A stretch of 13,986 bases of DNA from an uncultured Clostridia bacterium (GTDB lineage Bacteria > Bacillota > Clostridia > UBA1381). The DNA lies in assembly GCA_944391255.1 (NCBI GenBank), contig CALXSW010000138.1, positions 1 through 13,986 of the forward strand. Reading direction: 5' to 3'. Positions 5,830 through 13,619 of the stretch are shown here, piece after piece (the first letter of the stretch is position 1; each line of letters opens with the position of its first letter). The notes beneath the pieces are model-generated. The model worked only from the letters and a program-made list of their open reading frames with translations. It had not been told where the DNA came from and did not search any database. A program made the translations under genes and the position numbers.

Positions 5830-7656
5830 TTATTCAACTGTTACTGATTTAGCGAGATTTCTCGGCTTATCTATATCGCAGCCCTTGTTTGCGGCAACGT
5901 AATAACCGAAAAGCTGAAGCGGTATAACAGTCAGCGACGGAAGGAAGATATCGTTTGTGTTAGGTATCTGTATAGTATAATCCGCGATACCTGTCATGCT
6001 TCTGTCTTCTGTCGTGAGTCCCATTACAACGGCGCCTCTTGTTGTCACTTCCTTTATATTTGAAACTGTCTTTTCAAACAGATCATCAACTGTAGCGAGC
6101 GCTACAACAAGCGTTCCGTCCTCTATAAGAGATATAGTGCCGTGCTTCAACTCGCCGGCAGCGTATGCCTCTGAGTGGATATATGAAATTTCCTTGAGCT
6201 TGAGCGAGCCTTCAAGAGATACAGCATAGTCAAGGTTTCTTCCGATAAAGAAGATAGAATGACAGTTATAGAACTTTGATGCGAGATAAGCTATCTGTTC
6301 TTTGTTCTCAAGAGTCTTTGCCACGAGATCAGGAAGCTTTTCAAGATCCTCTAAGTATTTTTTGTACTGTCCTGATGTTATAGTGCTGATCTTTTCAGCC
6401 ATGTATATCGAGAGCAGATACATAACTGTGAGCTGTGTCGAGTATGCTTTTGTAGTCGCAACGGCGATTTCAGGACCTGCCCATGTGTATATAACGTCGT
6501 CTGAAGCGTTTGCGATAGCTGATCCTACGACATTTACTATTGAAAGAACTCTTGCGCCTCTGTTCTTTGCAACTTTCAGCGCCTCAAGAGAGTCAGCTGT
6601 TTCGCCCGACTGGCTTATTACTATAACGAGATCATTCTTGCTCACGATAGGATCGCTGTATCTGAATTCGGACGCTATAACACATTCTACCGGTATACGG
6701 CACATTTTTTCTATGACGTATTTTCCTACAACGCCAACATGGTACGCGCTTCCGCATGCCACTATAAATATTTTTCTGAGATTTTTGATATCGTCCTTTG
6801 TAAGAGAAACGTCATCAAGCACTATTTTGCCGTCTTTTATACGCGGAGAGATAGTCGCTCTTATAGCCTTTGGCTGTTCCTCGATCTCTTTTATCATGAA
6901 ATGCTCATATCCGCCCTTTTCAGCAGCTGAAACATCCCAGTCGATAGTCTTTATCTCTTTTTCAAGCTCTTCTTTGTCTGTGTTGTATATCTTAACATCA
7001 TCGGCTGTAAGAACAACTATTTCATTGTCCTCAACATAGCATACCTGACGAGTATGCTTTAAAATAGCCGTAACGTCTGAAGCTACGAAATTCTCATCGT
7101 TGCCTATACCGATTATCATAGGACTTGCCTTGCGCACAGCTATAAAGCTGTCAGGATAGTCTGAGCAAAGCACACCTAACGCATATGAGCCCTCTACGCG
7201 GTCGATGACTTTTATCATTGTATCCATTATATCGCCCTTGTAGTAATATTCAAAAAGGTGGGCGATGACCTCTGTGTCTGTTTCTGAAATAAATTCAAAG
7301 CCTTTGCGAATGAGCTTTTCCTTTAATTCCATATAGTTTTCTATAATACCGTTATGAACAACAGCGAATCTGCCTGACTGTGAAAGGTGAGGATGTGAAT
7401 TTATATCGGAAGGCTCACCGTGCGTCGCCCAGCGTGTGTGTCCGATACCGGCACAGCCTATAAGATCCTTTCCCCCGTTTGTCTTTTCACTGAGCACACG
7501 CAAACGGCCTTTGGCCTTTGCGAAGTTTATCTCACCATTATTTATGACAGCGATACCGGCGCTGTCATAGCCTCTGTATTCAAGCTTTTCGAGGCCTTCA
7601 AGCAAAATAGGAGCAGCCTGCTTCTTTTTGCCTATATATCCTACGATACCACACAT
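5830..7656 (-). CDS. glmS: Glutamine--fructose-6-phosphate aminotransferase (isomerizing)
   Basis: Makes glucosamine-6-phosphate from fructose-6-phosphate and glutamine, the entry step to UDP-GlcNAc for peptidoglycan. It has 608 residues, full length. The N-terminal Ntn-type glutaminase domain starts MCGIVGYIG, so C2 becomes the N-terminal nucleophile after Met removal; R75 (HTRWATHG), N102-G103 (HNGIIENY) and D127 complete the site. Two SIS domains follow: the first from about 295 with CGSAYH (301-306) and SQSGETADS (348-356), the second from about 475 with GRNLDYAVSLEGSLKLKEISY. The C-terminal tail DKPRNLAKSVTVE is diagnostic. RBS AGGAGG is at 7665-7670. The leader is only about 52 nt and carries no glmS ribozyme. 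Confidence 0.98.
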   Translation of the reverse strand: MCGIVGYIGKKKQAAPILLEGLEKLEYRGYDSAGIAVINNGEINFAKAKGRLRVLSEKTNGGKDLIGCAGIGHTRWATHGEPSDINSHPHLSQSGRFAVVHNGIIENYMELKEKLIRKGFEFISETDTEVIAHLFEYYYKGDIMDTMIKVIDRVEGSYALGVLCSDYPDSFIAVRKASPMIIGIGNDENFVASDVTAILKHTRQVCYVEDNEIVVLTADDVKIYNTDKEELEKEIKTIDWDVSAAEKGGYEHFMIKEIEEQPKAIRATISPRIKDGKIVLDDVSLTKDDIKNLRKIFIVACGSAYHVGVVGKYVIEKMCRIPVECVIASEFRYSDPIVSKNDLVIVISQSGETADSLEALKVAKNRGARVLSIVNVVGSAIANASDDVIYTWAGPEIAVATTKAYSTQLTVMYLLSIYMAEKISTITSGQYKKYLEDLEKLPDLVAKTLENKEQIAYLASKFYNCHSIFFIGRNLDYAVSLEGSLKLKEISYIHSEAYAAGELKHGTISLIEDGTLVVALATVDDLFEKTVSNIKEVTTRGAVVMGLTTEDRSMTGIADYTIQIPNTNDIFLPSLTVIPLQLFGYYVAANKGCDIDKPRNLAKSVTVE

Positions 7657-7714
7657 ATTAGTAACCTCCTCAAGTAATACGCGTTCTCGGCTTAAATTAG
7701 TTCAAACCTATTCT

Positions 7715-7743
7715 ATTGTATACTATTTAATGCGAAAATTCAA
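7715..7743 (-). promoter_or_regulatory. glmS promoter
   Basis: On the minus strand: TTGAAT (-35, plus 7738-7743), a 17-nt spacer and TACAAT (-10, plus 7715-7720). The predicted start is near 7708, so the untranslated leader is about 52 nt. Confidence 0.65.
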
Positions 7744-7773
7744 TACTTTTTTTAAAATATTTGATTTTAGATA

Positions 7774-7802
7774 TTGTTTTTGTGGATAATTGCTGATATA
7801 AT
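7774..7802 (+). promoter_or_regulatory. Promoter of the DUF1961-mutS2 operon
   Basis: A weak -35 TTGTTT (7774-7779) and a 17-nt spacer precede an extended -10, TGA-TATAAT (7794-7802). The predicted start is near 7809, about 35 nt before the TTG start of the first gene. It is divergent from, but does not overlap, the glmS promoter. Confidence 0.7.
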
Positions 7803-7843
7803 ATAAACTGAGTATCATTATGTTGTGAAGGAGGATGAGAGCT

Positions 7844-8512
7844 TTGAATAAAGAATTGATATATGAAAATCCGCTGTCGTGTGAAGATGACGTGAAGGAC
7901 TTTGTTATGGAGGGAAGCGCGTCTGTTTTTTTCGAGAACGGAAAGATGAGAATGAAAAATAATTTGTCGGCAGAGCTGGGACAGAAGTCAAATTTTGTGT
8001 TTTGGTGTCCTGTTGATTTCCCGTCAGACGTTGAGATAACATGGAATTTCAGACCTATAGAGGAACCGGGACTATGTATATTGTTTTTCTCTGCGAAGGG
8101 CATAAACGGGGAGGATCTGTTTGATCCGTCTCTCGCTCCGCGTGATGGACAGTATAATCTCTATCACAGCGGCGATATAAACGCGTATCATGTTTCATAT
8201 TTCAGAAGAAAATGGGACGAGGAGCGTCAGTTCCACACATGCAATTTGAGAAAGAGCAAGGGATTTTATCTTGTCACTCAGGGTGCTGATCCTATACCTG
8301 ACTGCGCTGACGCAAAGGATAGCTATGAGCTTAAGCTTGTGAAAAATAAGGGGCTTATAGAATTTGCCGTAGACGGTCTTACGGTGTTCTCATGGCAGGA
8401 TGACGGAAAGGAATACGGAGAGGTTTTAGGCGGCGGAAAGATAGGATTCAGACAGATGGCGCCGCTTATAGGCGAATATTCAGATCTAAAGGTATATAAA
8501 ATAAGTGAATAA
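7844..8512 (+). CDS. DUF1961 (YesU-like) protein
   Basis: Resembles Bacillus subtilis YesU (DUF1961), a cytosolic beta-sandwich protein with a concanavalin-like fold, encoded among rhamnogalacturonan-use genes there; its biochemical role is not established. Family blocks seen are EEPGLCILFFSAKG, DLFDPSLAPRDGQYNLYHSG, DINAYHVSYFRR, HTCNLRKSKGFYLVTQGADP and GGKIGFRQMAPLIGEYSDLK. There is no signal peptide. I choose TTG at 7844 because AGGAGG (7829-7834) is then 9 nt away; the ATG at 7835 abuts that site with no spacer. This gives 222 residues. It is first gene of an operon, 27 nt before mutS2, with no sugar-catabolic gene in view, so its context here differs from the yes cluster. Family assignment is from memory of conserved motifs. 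Confidence 0.82.
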   Translation: MNKELIYENPLSCEDDVKDFVMEGSASVFFENGKMRMKNNLSAELGQKSNFVFWCPVDFPSDVEITWNFRPIEEPGLCILFFSAKGINGEDLFDPSLAPRDGQYNLYHSGDINAYHVSYFRRKWDEERQFHTCNLRKSKGFYLVTQGADPIPDCADAKDSYELKLVKNKGLIEFAVDGLTVFSWQDDGKEYGEVLGGGKIGFRQMAPLIGEYSDLKVYKISE

Positions 8513-8539
8513 AAATGGGAAGGAGATGTCTTTCTTAAT

Positions 8540-10930
8540 TTGAAAAAGGTATTAAAGATATTGGAGTTCAGCAAGATAATCGAACAGCTCCAGAGCTATA
8601 CGGAATCGGAATCGGTGAGAAAACGCATTTATAAAATGGAGCCGTATTCCGATATAGAAAAAGCGAGGGCAGCGCAGAAAGAAACTACAGAGGCGGTTTC
8701 AACGCTTTTGAAACTTGGCGCTCCGCCGGTGAGTCTTGCTGTGACAGATGTCAGAAACGATGTAAAGCGAGCTGAGCAGGGCGGAGTGCTGCACGCGCGC
8801 GAGCTTATAAATATTTCACGCGTGCTGTATGTGGCAAGGCGTATGAAATCGTATCTCGATGAAGCGTCAGATAGCTGCGAGATCCTTAAAGGGATACAGC
8901 AGGCGCTGCTCACAGCAAAATCGCTTGAAGACAGAATAAACGCGGCGATAATTTCAGAAGATGAGATAGCTGATGACGCGTCATCAGAGCTTTCATCTAT
9001 CAGACGCCGCATGAAAAACTTAAATGGCAAAATAAAGGAAACGCTCAATTCTATGCTGCATTCTCAGCATTATAAGAAGTATTTGCAGGACGCTATTGTC
9101 ACAATGCGATCTGACAGATATGTTATACCTGTGCGCGCTGAGTATAAGTCAGAGGTGCCGGGTATTGTGCATGATACATCTGCTACAGGTCAGACTATGT
9201 TCATAGAGCCTATGAGCGTTGTAAATGCCAATAATGAGATACGCGATCTCAAAAACAAGGAGATCAGAGAGATAGAGCGTATACTTGCGGAGCTTTCGGC
9301 TCTTGTAACGGAAAGCTCGCACGAGATATTTGTTGACTGCAAGGAGATAGCGGAGCTTGATTTCATATTCTGCAAGGGCAAGCTTTCTCTTGATATGAAC
9401 GCTACAGAGCCTGTTCTGAATGAGGACGGAATAATAAACTTCAAAAGAGCAAGGCATCCGCTTATCGATAAGGATAAGGTGGTTTCAAACGATATCAGGT
9501 TCGGCAAGGATATACAGTCGCTTATCGTAACAGGTCCTAACACGGGCGGTAAAACAGTAACGCTTAAAACTGTTGGTCTGCTGTCTATCATGGCTGCAGC
9601 CGGACTTCATATTCCGGCGGGGGATAACAGCGACGCCGCAATTTTTTCTAAGATATATGCCGACATAGGCGATGAGCAGTCTATAGAGCAGAGCTTGTCT
9701 ACATTCTCATCGCATATGGTGAATATAGTAAAAATATTAAAGAATGTCGATGACAATACACTTGCGCTTTTTGACGAGCTGGGAGCCGGAACGGATCCTA
9801 CGGAGGGCGCGGCTTTGGCTATAGCTATAATAGAATATCTGCGTATGTGCGGTGTAAAGGTGCTTGCTACAACGCATTACAGCGAGCTTAAAGTGTTTGC
9901 GCTTACAACTGACGGCGTTGAAAACGCGTCATGTGAATTTGATGTAAAGACGCTGCAGCCGACATATCGGCTCCTTATAGGAGTTCCGGGAAAGTCGAAC
10001 GCGTTTGCGATATCAAGAAGACTCGGTTTGAGCGAGGATATCATATCGCGCGCTAACGATATATTATCTGATGAGGATATAAAGTTTGAGGACGTTATAA
10101 CAGACTTGGAGCAGTCAAGAGCGGCGGCGCGCCGTGACGCTGATGAGAATAAGCGCATGAAACGCGAGCTGACAGAGCTGAAAAAGCAGGTCGAGGCGGA
10201 TCGGATCAAGCTCAAAGAAAATAAGGCGCGTATCCTTGAGGAGGCGCACAGAGAAGCCAAGATCATAATTATGAACGCGAAAGAGGAATCGAACGAGATC
10301 ATCCGCGACCTTGAAAGAATGCGTCAGCAGGGAATAAAGTCGGGAGCTATAGAGGACAAGAAATCAAAGGCGAGAGAGCGGCTGAAACAGCACGAGGAAA
10401 CGTTAGACGAGAAGATGAAACGCGTAGCTAAGCCGAAGCAGTCGTTTGTGGATCCGCCTAAGAATCTTAAACCGGGTGAATCGGTAAAGATAATAGATCT
10501 GAATCAGGAGGCCGTTGTGTTAAAACCGGCGGACAAATCAGGCAATGTCAGGGTTCAGGCTGGAATAATAAAGATGGATGTTCATGTATCAAATCTGCGC
10601 CGCATAGACGACAGCAAGGAACAGAAAAAAGCTATGACAGAAAGATATGCGCGGCCGTCACGTTCGTTTGAATCTAAGGCTATGAACGCTACAACAGAAG
10701 TTGACGTAAGAGGTCAGTATCCTGAGGAAGCGTGGATGAACACAGAAAAATTCCTTGATGACTGTTATCTTGCGGGAATATCGCCTGTAAGGATAGTTCA
10801 CGGCAAGGGAACGGGAGTTCTTAAAAAGCATATAAGAGAAATGCTCAGAAAACATAAGTGCGTTAAGTCGTTTAGACCCGGAATATTCGGCGAGGGTGAG
10901 GACGGCGTAACTGTGGTTGAGCTTAAATAA
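8540..10930 (+). CDS. mutS2: Endonuclease/ATPase MutS2
   Basis: MutS-family ATPase without the mismatch-recognition domains. Known roles are suppression of recombination (Helicobacter) and rescue of collided ribosomes (Bacillus); which applies here is not visible. It has 796 residues, full length. It starts KKVLKILEFSKIIEQL, typical of the family. The core and lever region runs to about 320, Walker A GPNTGGKT is at 332-339 and Walker B ends in DE (412-413) within ALFDELGAGTDPTE. A charged coiled coil spans about 510-640, then a KOW-like segment about 645-695, and a C-terminal Smr nuclease domain has DVRGQ (722-726) and HGKGTG (754-759). The start is TTG; AAGGAG (8520-8525) is 14 nt away, unusually far, and no better in-frame start exists, so initiation may be weak. 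Confidence 0.96.
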   Translation: MKKVLKILEFSKIIEQLQSYTESESVRKRIYKMEPYSDIEKARAAQKETTEAVSTLLKLGAPPVSLAVTDVRNDVKRAEQGGVLHARELINISRVLYVARRMKSYLDEASDSCEILKGIQQALLTAKSLEDRINAAIISEDEIADDASSELSSIRRRMKNLNGKIKETLNSMLHSQHYKKYLQDAIVTMRSDRYVIPVRAEYKSEVPGIVHDTSATGQTMFIEPMSVVNANNEIRDLKNKEIREIERILAELSALVTESSHEIFVDCKEIAELDFIFCKGKLSLDMNATEPVLNEDGIINFKRARHPLIDKDKVVSNDIRFGKDIQSLIVTGPNTGGKTVTLKTVGLLSIMAAAGLHIPAGDNSDAAIFSKIYADIGDEQSIEQSLSTFSSHMVNIVKILKNVDDNTLALFDELGAGTDPTEGAALAIAIIEYLRMCGVKVLATTHYSELKVFALTTDGVENASCEFDVKTLQPTYRLLIGVPGKSNAFAISRRLGLSEDIISRANDILSDEDIKFEDVITDLEQSRAAARRDADENKRMKRELTELKKQVEADRIKLKENKARILEEAHREAKIIIMNAKEESNEIIRDLERMRQQGIKSGAIEDKKSKARERLKQHEETLDEKMKRVAKPKQSFVDPPKNLKPGESVKIIDLNQEAVVLKPADKSGNVRVQAGIIKMDVHVSNLRRIDDSKEQKKAMTERYARPSRSFESKAMNATTEVDVRGQYPEEAWMNTEKFLDDCYLAGISPVRIVHGKGTGVLKKHIREMLRKHKCVKSFRPGIFGEGEDGVTVVELK

Positions 10931-10957
10931 CAAACATATCCGGAGGAATATAATAAA

Positions 10958-11449
10958 ATGGCAAAAAAGAAACCGGTAATAACGAACGCTATGCGTCTTT
11001 TGCGCGCGTCAAAAATACCGTTTGAGGAAATAGAGTATGAATCCCCGGAGGTGGGAGCGGATTTCGGTGAAACGGTTGCGGAGCTTGTCGGACTGCCGAT
11101 GGAGATGTCGTTTAAGACGCTTGTGGCGAGAGGCGATAAAAACGGTATCGCTGTCGTATGCGTGCCGTGTGACTGCGAGGTCGATCTGAAGAAGCTGGCA
11201 AAAGTAACGGGTGACAAGAAAACAGAGCTTATACATGTAAAGGAGCTTTTGGGACTTACCGGATATATAAGAGGCGGAGTATCTCCTATAGGAATGAAAA
11301 AGCTTTATCCGACATACGTTAATATTTCGGCAGAGAGTCTTGAAAAAATAGCGGTGAGCGGAGGAGTTTGCGGTGTTACGCTGATACTTTCACCTCAGGA
11401 TCTGCAAAAGGCTACGAAATGCGTTTTTGCTGATATAATAAAAGAATAA
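10958..11449 (+). CDS. YbaK-type aminoacyl-tRNA deacylase
   Basis: Probable Cys-tRNA(Pro)/aminoacyl-tRNA deacylase that clears mischarged tRNA in trans in the cytosol. It has 163 residues, the usual single-domain size. The conserved lysine equivalent to the YbaK catalytic Lys is K53 in SFKTLVARG; other family blocks are CDCEVDLKKLAK, ELLGLTGYIRGGVSPIGMKK and PTYVN. RBS GGAGG (10942-10946) lies 11 nt before the ATG. It follows mutS2 by 27 nt and precedes the DUF1015 gene by 21 nt, so the three are very likely co-transcribed. The YbaK subtype, rather than ProX or PrdX, fits the GYIRGGxSPIG block, but exact tRNA specificity is not decidable here. Confidence 0.92.
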   Translation: MAKKKPVITNAMRLLRASKIPFEEIEYESPEVGADFGETVAELVGLPMEMSFKTLVARGDKNGIAVVCVPCDCEVDLKKLAKVTGDKKTELIHVKELLGLTGYIRGGVSPIGMKKLYPTYVNISAESLEKIAVSGGVCGVTLILSPQDLQKATKCVFADIIKE

Positions 11450-11470
11450 CAGAGTTAGGAGAAGGGACAA

Positions 11471-12733
11471 ATGAAGATTTTTTCACCGGCAGATATCTTG
11501 CTGCCAAAGAATGCAGACTTTTCAAAGTGGAGTGTTGTCGCGTGCGATCAGTATTCATCGGAGCCGCAGTATTGGGAAAAAGCGGCTGAATATGTCGGCG
11601 ACGCGCCGTCAGCGCTGAATATAATCTTCCCGGAAGCATATTTGAATGACGGGAATGACGACGCGAGAATCGCAAAAATCAACAGAACGATGGACGAATA
11701 TCTCAAGGACGGACTGTTCAGAGAGTATAAGGACAGCTTGATATATGTTGAAAGAACACAGCCTAACGGCAAGGTGCGTCACGGTATAGTAGGAAAGCTT
11801 GATCTTGAATATTATGATTTTTCAAAAGGTTCACAGTCGGCGGTGCGCGCTACTGAGGGAACTATAATAGAGAGAATCCCGCCGCGAAAGAGGATAAGAG
11901 AAAACGCGCCTCTTGAGCTGCCGCATATACTCATGCTTGTAGATGACAGAAAAAGAGAGATAGTAGAGCTGGTTATCGAAAAAGCGGCAGAGCTTGAAAC
12001 GGTATATGATTTTGATCTTATGCTCGGCGGAGGACATATAACAGGCAAGCTGCTTGATAAGGAGCTTACAGCGTCGGTTCTTGAGGGACTTGAAAGACTT
12101 GAGGATCAGTCGGCATTTGACGAAAAATATGGTGTGAGCGGCAAGGATGTTCTGGTGATAGCTGTTGGTGACGGAAATCATTCTCTTGCTACTGCAAAGA
12201 CATGCTGGGAGGAAATAAAGCAGAATCTGACAGCGGAGGAACGCGAAAACCATCCGGCGAGATTCGCGCTTGTGGAGCTTATGAACCTGCATGATGAAAC
12301 GCTTGAATTTGAGCCTATACAGAGAGTAATATTCAATGTTGATTATAACGATATAGTAAAGGCGCTCTATGAATATTATCCGCAGATATCGGAAACAGAT
12401 AATGGGGGACAGAAAATAATAATAGCGAAGGCGGGAGAGGAAAAGCGTGTATATATTAAGGATGCTCCTTCAAATCTCGCTGTAGGCACACTGCAGAAGT
12501 TCCTCGATGAATATCTTGAAAAGAACGGAGGAGAGATAGACTATATCCACGGAAACGATGTTGTTCATTCGCTCACAAAGGCTGATAACACAATAGGTTT
12601 CATAGTTGACGGAATGGAAAAGAATGATCTTTTCACTACTGTAATTAAAGACGGCGCTCTCCCGAGAAAAACATTCTCAATGGGCGAGGCATCTGATAAG
12701 CGATTCTACCTTGAAGCAAAGAAGATAAGATAA
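11471..12733 (+). CDS. DUF1015 family protein
   Basis: 420 residues with no signal peptide or membrane segment. The strongest landmark is GDGNHSLATAK (233-243), the family's version of the DGHHR-like motif shared with the ParB/serine-kinase (SerK) fold. Other characteristic stretches are MKIFSPADILLP at the N-terminus, CDQYSSEPQYW (25-35), RATEGT (126-131) and GGGHITGKLLDK. Some relatives (for example in Thermotoga) neighbour serine-biosynthesis genes, and a small-molecule kinase activity is a reasonable guess, but no serA or serC gene is present here and the function is unproven. AGGAG (11457-11461) lies 9 nt before the ATG. It is last gene of the operon, closed by the hairpin at 12740-12771. 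Confidence 0.85.
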   Translation: MKIFSPADILLPKNADFSKWSVVACDQYSSEPQYWEKAAEYVGDAPSALNIIFPEAYLNDGNDDARIAKINRTMDEYLKDGLFREYKDSLIYVERTQPNGKVRHGIVGKLDLEYYDFSKGSQSAVRATEGTIIERIPPRKRIRENAPLELPHILMLVDDRKREIVELVIEKAAELETVYDFDLMLGGGHITGKLLDKELTASVLEGLERLEDQSAFDEKYGVSGKDVLVIAVGDGNHSLATAKTCWEEIKQNLTAEERENHPARFALVELMNLHDETLEFEPIQRVIFNVDYNDIVKALYEYYPQISETDNGGQKIIIAKAGEEKRVYIKDAPSNLAVGTLQKFLDEYLEKNGGEIDYIHGNDVVHSLTKADNTIGFIVDGMEKNDLFTTVIKDGALPRKTFSMGEASDKRFYLEAKKIR

Positions 12734-12739
12734 GAAATC

Positions 12740-12771
12740 AAAAGGACAGGGGATATACCCCCTATCCTTTT
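12740..12771. terminator. Shared terminator of DUF1015 and SLH genes
   Basis: Arms AAAAGGA-c-AGGGG (12740-12752) and CCCCT-a-TCCTTTT (12759-12771) pair over 12 bp with one internal mismatch and a 6-nt loop. The hairpin lies 6 nt after the DUF1015 stop and overlaps the stop codon of the convergent SLH gene (12770-12772). T runs on both sides are short, so it may terminate both transcripts imperfectly. Confidence 0.7.
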
Positions 12772-13546
12772 ACTTTTCGTTGTCATCAACCGTAATATCT
12801 GCCGCATATATATTATGATACTTTGTCAAAAGCGTTTGGTATCCGCCTCCTGCTTCGTTTTTGACCTCATAAGTAGGCTGTGGATTTGGCCCGGAGAAAT
12901 CATAACCTGTTACAGTAAGGATAGGCACATCAAGAGTGTTGTTGATCATTATTGCCGCGTCGGATCTTGTAGCATTATCCTGTTGTAAAAAAATGAGACC
13001 GTCCGTTATTCCGAGGATTGCGGCGCATGATAAATACCCTTGCGGATATCCGCCGGTAGCTTCAGCATATGGTGTGTATCCTGTTATATTTACAAGTATT
13101 TTTATAAACTCAGCGTATGTAATTTCGTTTTCGGGGCGGAAAGTGCCGTCGCCGTATCCGTTTAGTGTGCCTTGAGCGGTAAGCATCCATATATAGTCAT
13201 GTGCCCAATGAGTATCCGGAACATCGGAAAATGAATAATCAGGCATATCAACAGATAGTATACCGTCTGCTTCAGATGATGCAGTATCTGTAACATATTC
13301 TGAAATTTTATCATTAGCTCCAAGAGCCGATGTTACAAGTCTTGCGACTTCTGCTCTTGTTATGGTCTTGTCGGGTCTAAAAGAACCGTCCTCATATCCG
13401 CCCATTATTCCGAAATCTTTTAGGCGTGACGCAGCCTCATAACAATCGCTGTGTTCATCAAGATCGGAATATGAGGCATAGCTTACGCATGGTATTGCCA
13501 TAATTGCCGCGGTTGAAATTAAAGCTATAATTGTTTTTTTCATCAT
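12770..13546 (-). CDS. Secreted SLH-domain protein
   Basis: Secreted cell-wall-anchored protein, 258 residues. A signal peptide (KK, hydrophobic core, VSYA cleavage after about residue 24) precedes three SLH repeats: SLH1 about 26-76 (GGYEDGSFRPDKTITRAE), SLH2 about 105-157 (NGYGDGTFRPENEITYAE) and a weaker SLH3 about 167-208 (DNATRSDAAIM). SLH domains bind pyruvylated secondary wall polymers; the TRAE-type motif is intact in repeat 1 and altered to TYAE and TRSD in the others. A tail of about 50 residues contains TYEVKN and YQTLLTKYHNIY and ends DDNEK; no catalytic or effector domain is present. Two adjacent ATGs follow AAAGGAG (13553-13559); either fits. A paralog lies just upstream on the same strand. 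Confidence 0.93.
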   Translation of the reverse strand: MMKKTIIALISTAAIMAIPCVSYASYSDLDEHSDCYEAASRLKDFGIMGGYEDGSFRPDKTITRAEVARLVTSALGANDKISEYVTDTASSEADGILSVDMPDYSFSDVPDTHWAHDYIWMLTAQGTLNGYGDGTFRPENEITYAEFIKILVNITGYTPYAEATGGYPQGYLSCAAILGITDGLIFLQQDNATRSDAAIMINNTLDVPILTVTGYDFSGPNPQPTYEVKNEAGGGYQTLLTKYHNIYAADITVDDNEK

Positions 13547-13619
13547 ATTTATCTCCTTTGTTCTATATTACTGACGTTGCCTAATCACAGCTAAAAAATT
13601 TGGAATCGCTGTATTGACA

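Noticed and set aside
6302..7039. Long plus-strand open frame opposite glmS
   Set aside because: Its translation is Ser/Phe/Ile-rich antisense of a conserved gene, with no ribosome binding site or recognisable motif; a mirror of codon bias.
7657..7834. Possible glmS ribozyme or other riboswitch
   Set aside because: The predicted leader is about 52 nt and lacks the ribozyme core; the rest of the interval is occupied by two promoters and AT-rich DNA.
8526..8528. ATG 8526 as the MutS2 start
   Set aside because: It is out of frame with mutS2 and overlaps the ribosome binding site.
8629..10302. Several minus-strand open frames opposite mutS2
   Set aside because: Ser-rich antisense shadows of a well-supported gene, with no motifs and no start signals.
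13587..13612. ACAGC/GCTGT inverted repeat between the two SLH genes as a terminator
   Set aside because: It has only five base pairs around a long loop and no T tract after the stem.
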